From Candidatus Omnitrophota bacterium (GTDB lineage Bacteria; Omnitrophota; Gorgyraeia; Duberdicusellales; 4484-171): a stretch of 8,691 nucleotides of DNA. The notes under the pieces were generated by a model, which ran no database searches, was not told the DNA's origin, and saw only the letters and a program-made list of their open reading frames with translations. Positions 5,895 to 8,691 of this stretch are shown in pieces. A program made the position numbers and the translations under genes. The stretch's first letter is position 1, and every line of letters starts with the position of its first letter. The stretch covers positions 1-8,691 of the forward strand of contig JAUVUO010000040.1 of assembly GCA_030601015.1 (NCBI GenBank), given 5' to 3'.

Positions 5895-7013
5895 TCATCG
5901 TGGGGCCAGATACCCGCCGAGAACACCTTTTGCAGAAAAAACAATCTGCCAAAGTTGGGTTTGCCGGGATCGAGAAGAGCCGGCGCAGGATAGAAGATAA
6001 TATTTCCACATCCGGTAAAATTGTTCATCGTAATGTCTTCTAAAAACCTCCCAATGATTATGAAAATTTTTAAACCACTGAATTAGGGTTTTATCATAAT
6101 CGGCCCCAAAGTTATGCCAATCCTCTATATGAAATAATCCCTCACTAGCTCTACATATTTGTTTTGCCGACGGCACTATGGAATTTGGAAAGATATATCG
6201 TTCCATCCAGGGATCGTTTCTAATTGTAGAACGATTGTTGCCAATAGTATGAAGCAAAAAAAGCCCATCTTCTTTTAGGCAACGATGAACGATACGCATA
6301 AACGTTCGATGATTTTTGTAGCCAACATGCTCAAACATCCCCAGGGAAAAAATTCGATCAAATTTTCCCTCGAGATTACGGTAATCCTGCAAGCGTATTT
6401 CAACAGGTAGTCCACGGCAAAATTTTTTGGCAAAATTCGCTTGTTCTTTTGAAACAGTTATACCCAGCACTTTAACGGGATACTGTTCGGCTATAAATTT
6501 GGCAGTTCCTCCCCAGCCACAACCGATGTCTAAAATCCGCATTCCTGGACGCAGCTGAAGCTTTCGGCAAACCAAATCCAGCTTTGCTTTTTGAGCCTCA
6601 TCAAGCGTAGACGCGTTCTTCCAGTAACCACAGCTATAAATCATATATTCATCAAGCATACATTGATAAAAATCGTTTCCCATATCATAATGATGCTTTC
6701 CAATAATAAACGCTCGGCCGGGGTTTTGCATGTTATAAACTTTAGCTTTTAAATGTTCCCAAAGATTAAACCATGGTTTGACCATTGTATGGAGCTGAGC
6801 ACTCAAAACCTTACAAAAAAATTCATCAAGTTTTTCGGAATCCCACCAGCCATCCATGTAGGCCTCACCTAAACCTAAAGAGCCTTCTAACAATACTTTC
6901 GCGAAAAATTTTTTATTATGGACATGAATATCCCATGGACGGGATCCACCGATTCTGATATCAGCTAATGATAACAGCTGTTCTAATTTTCGGCTAAAAA
7001 TATTTTTTACCAT
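5895..7013 (-). CDS. cfa: Cyclopropane-fatty-acyl-phospholipid synthase
   Basis: Adds a methylene group from S-adenosylmethionine across cis double bonds of phospholipid acyl chains at the inner face of the membrane, a modification linked to stress tolerance. With the ATG at 7011-7013 it has 372 aa (E. coli Cfa is about 382). An N-terminal lipid-binding domain with GSLGLGEAYMDGWW precedes the methyltransferase domain. The SAM loop is LDIGCGWGG (161-169). The residues equivalent to the E. coli bicarbonate-binding set are all present: Cys128, Glu228, His255, Ile257 and Tyr306. A TTG six codons upstream would extend the frame, but AGAGG (7021-7025) sits 7 nt before the ATG, so I chose the ATG. 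It follows the secreted-peptide gene by only 2 nt. The close resemblance to proteobacterial Cfa suggests transfer. Confidence 0.95.
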   Translation of the reverse strand: MVKNIFSRKLEQLLSLADIRIGGSRPWDIHVHNKKFFAKVLLEGSLGLGEAYMDGWWDSEKLDEFFCKVLSAQLHTMVKPWFNLWEHLKAKVYNMQNPGRAFIIGKHHYDMGNDFYQCMLDEYMIYSCGYWKNASTLDEAQKAKLDLVCRKLQLRPGMRILDIGCGWGGTAKFIAEQYPVKVLGITVSKEQANFAKKFCRGLPVEIRLQDYRNLEGKFDRIFSLGMFEHVGYKNHRTFMRIVHRCLKEDGLFLLHTIGNNRSTIRNDPWMERYIFPNSIVPSAKQICRASEGLFHIEDWHNFGADYDKTLIQWFKNFHNHWEVFRRHYDEQFYRMWKYYLLSCAGSSRSRQTQLWQIVFSAKGVLGGYLAPR

Positions 7014-7015
7014 TT

Positions 7016-7201
7016 TTATACCTCTAAACAAGCATCAATAATAGGATCTATATTATCTGTAGGAAACAGCCTTACTGTATTAAAAACACCATAAGGTGAG
7101 GGATAATAAGTAGTAATCTTTAATGTTTCTGCTGAAACGTTAAGGAAAAAACACATATTTACCAAAATTATTTTAATAATAAAGCTTTTGGATTTTTTCA
7201 T
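7016..7201 (-). CDS. Secreted TTYYPSPYG-motif peptide, probably truncated
   Basis: A 61-residue protein with a good signal peptide: KK near the start, a hydrophobic core (about 8-20) and a likely cleavage after VSA at residue 24. The mature part begins ETLKITTYYPSPYG and ends VRLFPTDNIDPIIDACLEV. I recall ITTYYPSPYG directly after a signal peptide as a hallmark of longer secreted or pilin-like proteins in Omnitrophota and related lineages; their function is not known to me. Those proteins continue well beyond the RLFP segment, so this copy looks cut off at its C-terminus. AAAGGAG (7207-7213) precedes the ATG by 5 nt. Its last codons carry the ribosome site of cfa, and only 2 nt separate the two genes, so translation is probably coupled. 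Confidence 0.65.
   Translation of the reverse strand: MKKSKSFIIKIILVNMCFFLNVSAETLKITTYYPSPYGVFNTVRLFPTDNIDPIIDACLEV
7021..7025 (-). promoter_or_regulatory. Ribosome binding site that decides the cfa start
   Basis: AGAGG, 7 nt before ATG 7011-7013, lies inside the last codons of the upstream peptide gene. It supports the ATG over the in-frame TTG at 7029-7031 and implies translational coupling. Confidence 0.6.
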
Positions 7202-7279
7202 TTTTTCTCCTTTACTAAATTTAATTATTTCAAATTACTTTTATCTGATTTTCCATATATTAAAAAATCTAAAAAGTAT

Positions 7280-7348
7280 TTACCCTCCCCCATTATAATT
7301 AATAAAATACTGACTGCCATTGATTCCATTTATTGCATCTATAATCAC
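7280..7348 (-). pseudogene. Possible 3' remnant of a lost gene
   Basis: Starting 7 bp after the oppF stop, a 22-codon frame from GTG (7346-7348) to TAA (7280-7282) encodes a peptide ending INGSQYFINYNGGG. The Gly/Asn-rich, tyrosine-containing end looks like the tail of a secreted or fibre-like protein. There is no ribosome site, and the frame has a stop just upstream. It could be chance. Confidence 0.25.
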
Positions 7349-7355
7349 TTAATAC

Positions 7356-8324
7356 TCACCTAGAAAGAGGAAAATGACATGCACAAAATCGCCCGTCTTT
7401 TTGAATAAGCCCCGGTTCATCTCTCTTGCATTTTTCTTTAGTATATATACATCTCGTATGGAAACGGCAGCCGGAAGGAGGATTAATTGGACTTGGAATG
7501 TCGTCTTTTAATATAATCCTCTTTTCTTTCCTTTTTGTGCTCAAATCCGGAATAGATGAAATCAAGGCTTCGGTATAAGGATGATAAGGAGTTTTATATA
7601 ATGATTTTGAATCCGATATCTCCATAATCTTGCCTAAATACATTACTATCACTCTATCACTAATATATTCTACCACTCTTAAATCATGCGCGATAAACAA
7701 ATAAGTGAAGCTGAACTTTCCTTGTAATTTATTTAATAAATTTAAAATTTGAGCCTGAATGGAAACATCTAAAGCCGACACCGGCTCATCCGCGATTATA
7801 AGCTTCGGCCTTAAAGAGAGAGCCCTGGCAATACCTATCCTTTGTCTCTGCCCCCCGCTAAATTCATGAGGATAAAGGGAAATTGAATTTTTTGTTAACC
7901 CTACAACATCTAGTATCTCTAAAACTTTTTTTCTGTTATCCTCTCCTTTGGCAATCTTATAAATAGTCAAACCTTCTCCGATTATTTGCCCTACTGTCAT
8001 CCTTGGATTTAAAGAAGCATAGGGGTCTTGAAAAATAACTTGTATATTTTTACGAAAAAGTTTAAACTCTTTGGGCTTTAAATTTATTATATCTTTCCCT
8101 TCATAAATCACATTACCGGAAGTAGGTTTCATTAAATTGGCGATTATTCTTCCTAATGTAGATTTACCGCACCCGGACTCTCCCACAAGCCCAAGAGTCT
8201 CTCCTCTCTTAATATTAAAACTAACACCGCTTAAAGCCTGAACAACAGCCTTGAAATTATTAAAAAGCCCGCCGGTTACCGGAAAGTGTTTAACTATATT
8301 ATTAACTTCAACTAAATTATTCAT
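7356..8324 (-). CDS. oppF: Oligopeptide/dipeptide ABC transporter ATPase, OppF/DppF type
   Basis: One of the two cytoplasmic ATPases of a peptide importer. Counting from the ATG at 8322-8324 the protein has 322 aa. It has Walker A GESGCGKST (48-56), a Q-loop in IFQDPYASLNPRM (Gln99), signature FSGGQRQR (155-162), Walker B LIIADEP (175-181, Glu180), switch His213, and the C-terminal oligopeptide-transporter domain. That domain holds Cys286, Cys292, Cys299, Cys314 and Cys316 (C-x5-C-x6-C-x14-C-x-C), the pattern linked to an iron-sulfur cluster in related Dpp ATPases. A TTG 10 codons upstream extends the frame, but those codons are encoded by heptamer repeats. GGAG (8331-8334) 6 nt before the ATG fixes the start. 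OppD and the permeases, normally adjacent, are not in the window; a RAYT gene lies directly upstream instead. Confidence 0.93.
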   Translation of the reverse strand: MNNLVEVNNIVKHFPVTGGLFNNFKAVVQALSGVSFNIKRGETLGLVGESGCGKSTLGRIIANLMKPTSGNVIYEGKDIINLKPKEFKLFRKNIQVIFQDPYASLNPRMTVGQIIGEGLTIYKIAKGEDNRKKVLEILDVVGLTKNSISLYPHEFSGGQRQRIGIARALSLRPKLIIADEPVSALDVSIQAQILNLLNKLQGKFSFTYLFIAHDLRVVEYISDRVIVMYLGKIMEISDSKSLYKTPYHPYTEALISSIPDLSTKRKEKRIILKDDIPSPINPPSGCRFHTRCIYTKEKCKRDEPGLIQKDGRFCACHFPLSR

Positions 8325-8334
8325 ATGTTTCTCC

Positions 8335-8369
8335 AGACTACAGACATCAGACAATAGACATAAGACTTA
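8335..8369. repeat. Five tandem 7-bp AGACNNN repeats
   Basis: The units AGACTAC, AGACATC, AGACAAT, AGACATA and AGACTTA run without gaps in the oppF 5' region. The AGAC core is constant and the last three bases vary. The array ends right at the oppF Shine-Dalgarno sequence. It resembles the heptanucleotide short tandem repeats described in other bacteria such as cyanobacteria. Confidence 0.7.
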
Positions 8370-8407
8370 AAACAAAAAATAAAATACCAAATAAATATTA
8401 AAATAGC

Positions 8408-8691
8408 TCATAATGAATTATCAATATCCTTCTCCCAGTTTTCGGGGTTTATTGCAATGTATTTTCTGATAGCATGTAAAGATTTTTCGTTTCGAATAAT
8501 GCGATCATAGAAAGACCGTTGCCAAACCGGATGTTTAGGCGTATTTCGTAATATATTTATACGTTTTGTTACCACAGATTTAAAACCAGCCACAAAAGAC
8601 GATAATGTTTGTTTGCAAATATGATTATCCGTAGGGGCGGCTGGCTGGCCGCCCGTTATATTCCGTTGAATTATAATTATACAATGTAAAT
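8408..8691 (-). CDS. RAYT transposase, C-terminal part, open to window edge
   Basis: A second Y1-family HUH transposase copy. The reading frame is open from the TAA at 8408 to the right edge, giving 93 residues. At the edge it begins LHCIIIIQRN, whose His is the second histidine of the HUH pair. It then runs through a segment encoded by REP hairpin C (about GGQPAAPT), a short helix FVAGFKSVVTKR and the family's C-terminal block VWQRSFYDRIIRNEKSLHAI. The N-terminal half should lie beyond the window. A GTG at 8591-8593 is only an internal codon, not a start. The stop follows a normal C-terminus (YIAINPENWEKD), so this copy may be intact. It sits 84 bp upstream of oppF, on the same strand. Confidence 0.82.
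   Translation of the reverse strand, partial: LHCIIIIQRNITGGQPAAPTDNHICKQTLSSFVAGFKSVVTKRINILRNTPKHPVWQRSFYDRIIRNEKSLHAIRKYIAINPENWEKDIDNSL
8631..8655 (+). repeat. REP-like hairpin C with GTAG foot, inside RAYT coding sequence
   Basis: On the plus strand: GTAG (8631-8634), arm GGGCGGC (8635-8641), loop TGGCTG, arm GCCGCCC (8648-8654), G. All 7 stem pairs are perfect. It has the same plan as hairpins A and B but a different stem sequence, and like B it lies antisense to and in frame within a RAYT gene, just after the HUH motif. Confidence 0.7.

Noticed and set aside
7014..7031. TTG start extending Cfa by 6 residues
   Set aside because: It overlaps the upstream gene, and the AGAGG site points to the ATG at 7011-7013.
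8325..8354. TTG start extending OppF by 10 residues
   Set aside because: The extra codons come from the heptamer repeats, and GGAG sits at the right distance from the ATG at 8322-8324.

Overview
The window is an AT-rich bacterial segment in which every gene I can support lies on the minus strand. The organism is Gram-negative, because it encodes LolC/LolD lipoprotein-releasing machinery. A secreted peptide carrying the motif ITTYYPSPYG, together with repeated fragments of a REP-associated tyrosine transposase (RAYT), suggests an uncultured lineage such as Omnitrophota. That placement rests on recalled motif usage and was not searched.

Layout, read 5'->3' on the minus strand (high to low coordinates). 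(1) 8691-8408: 3' part of a RAYT gene that stays open to the window edge. (2) 8369-8335: five 7-bp AGACNNN repeats, immediately upstream of oppF (8324-7356). (3) 7348-7280: a possible gene remnant. Then a secreted 61-residue peptide gene (7201-7016) is tightly coupled to a cyclopropane-fatty-acid synthase gene, cfa (7013-5895). (4) 5894-5751: two hairpins, one of them REP-like. (5) A small flavodoxin gene (5750-5265), running into a 5'-truncated RAYT (about 5226-4879) that ends in a terminator-like hairpin. (6) A REP hairpin (4813-4786), a 21-codon RAYT N-terminal remnant (4771-4706) and a doubtful membrane ORF (4698-4447). (7) lysS - lolC - lolD, then ilvE, which has its own promoter and runs off the left edge.

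The left half (1-4344) is a housekeeping block: lysyl-tRNA synthetase, lipoprotein export from the inner membrane, and branched-chain amino acid transamination. The right half is a patchwork of single-gene cargo (flavodoxin, cfa, oppF) separated by RAYT debris, REP hairpins and gene remnants.

The most notable signals are these. Three hairpins carry the GTAG foot known from RAYT-recognised REPs, and one pair differs by a compensatory base-pair change. Two of the three lie in frame inside RAYT coding sequence at the same position. lysS has a perfect consensus promoter placed so close to its start that the mRNA should be leaderless. A secreted-peptide gene appears cut short and is joined to cfa by a 2-nt gap.
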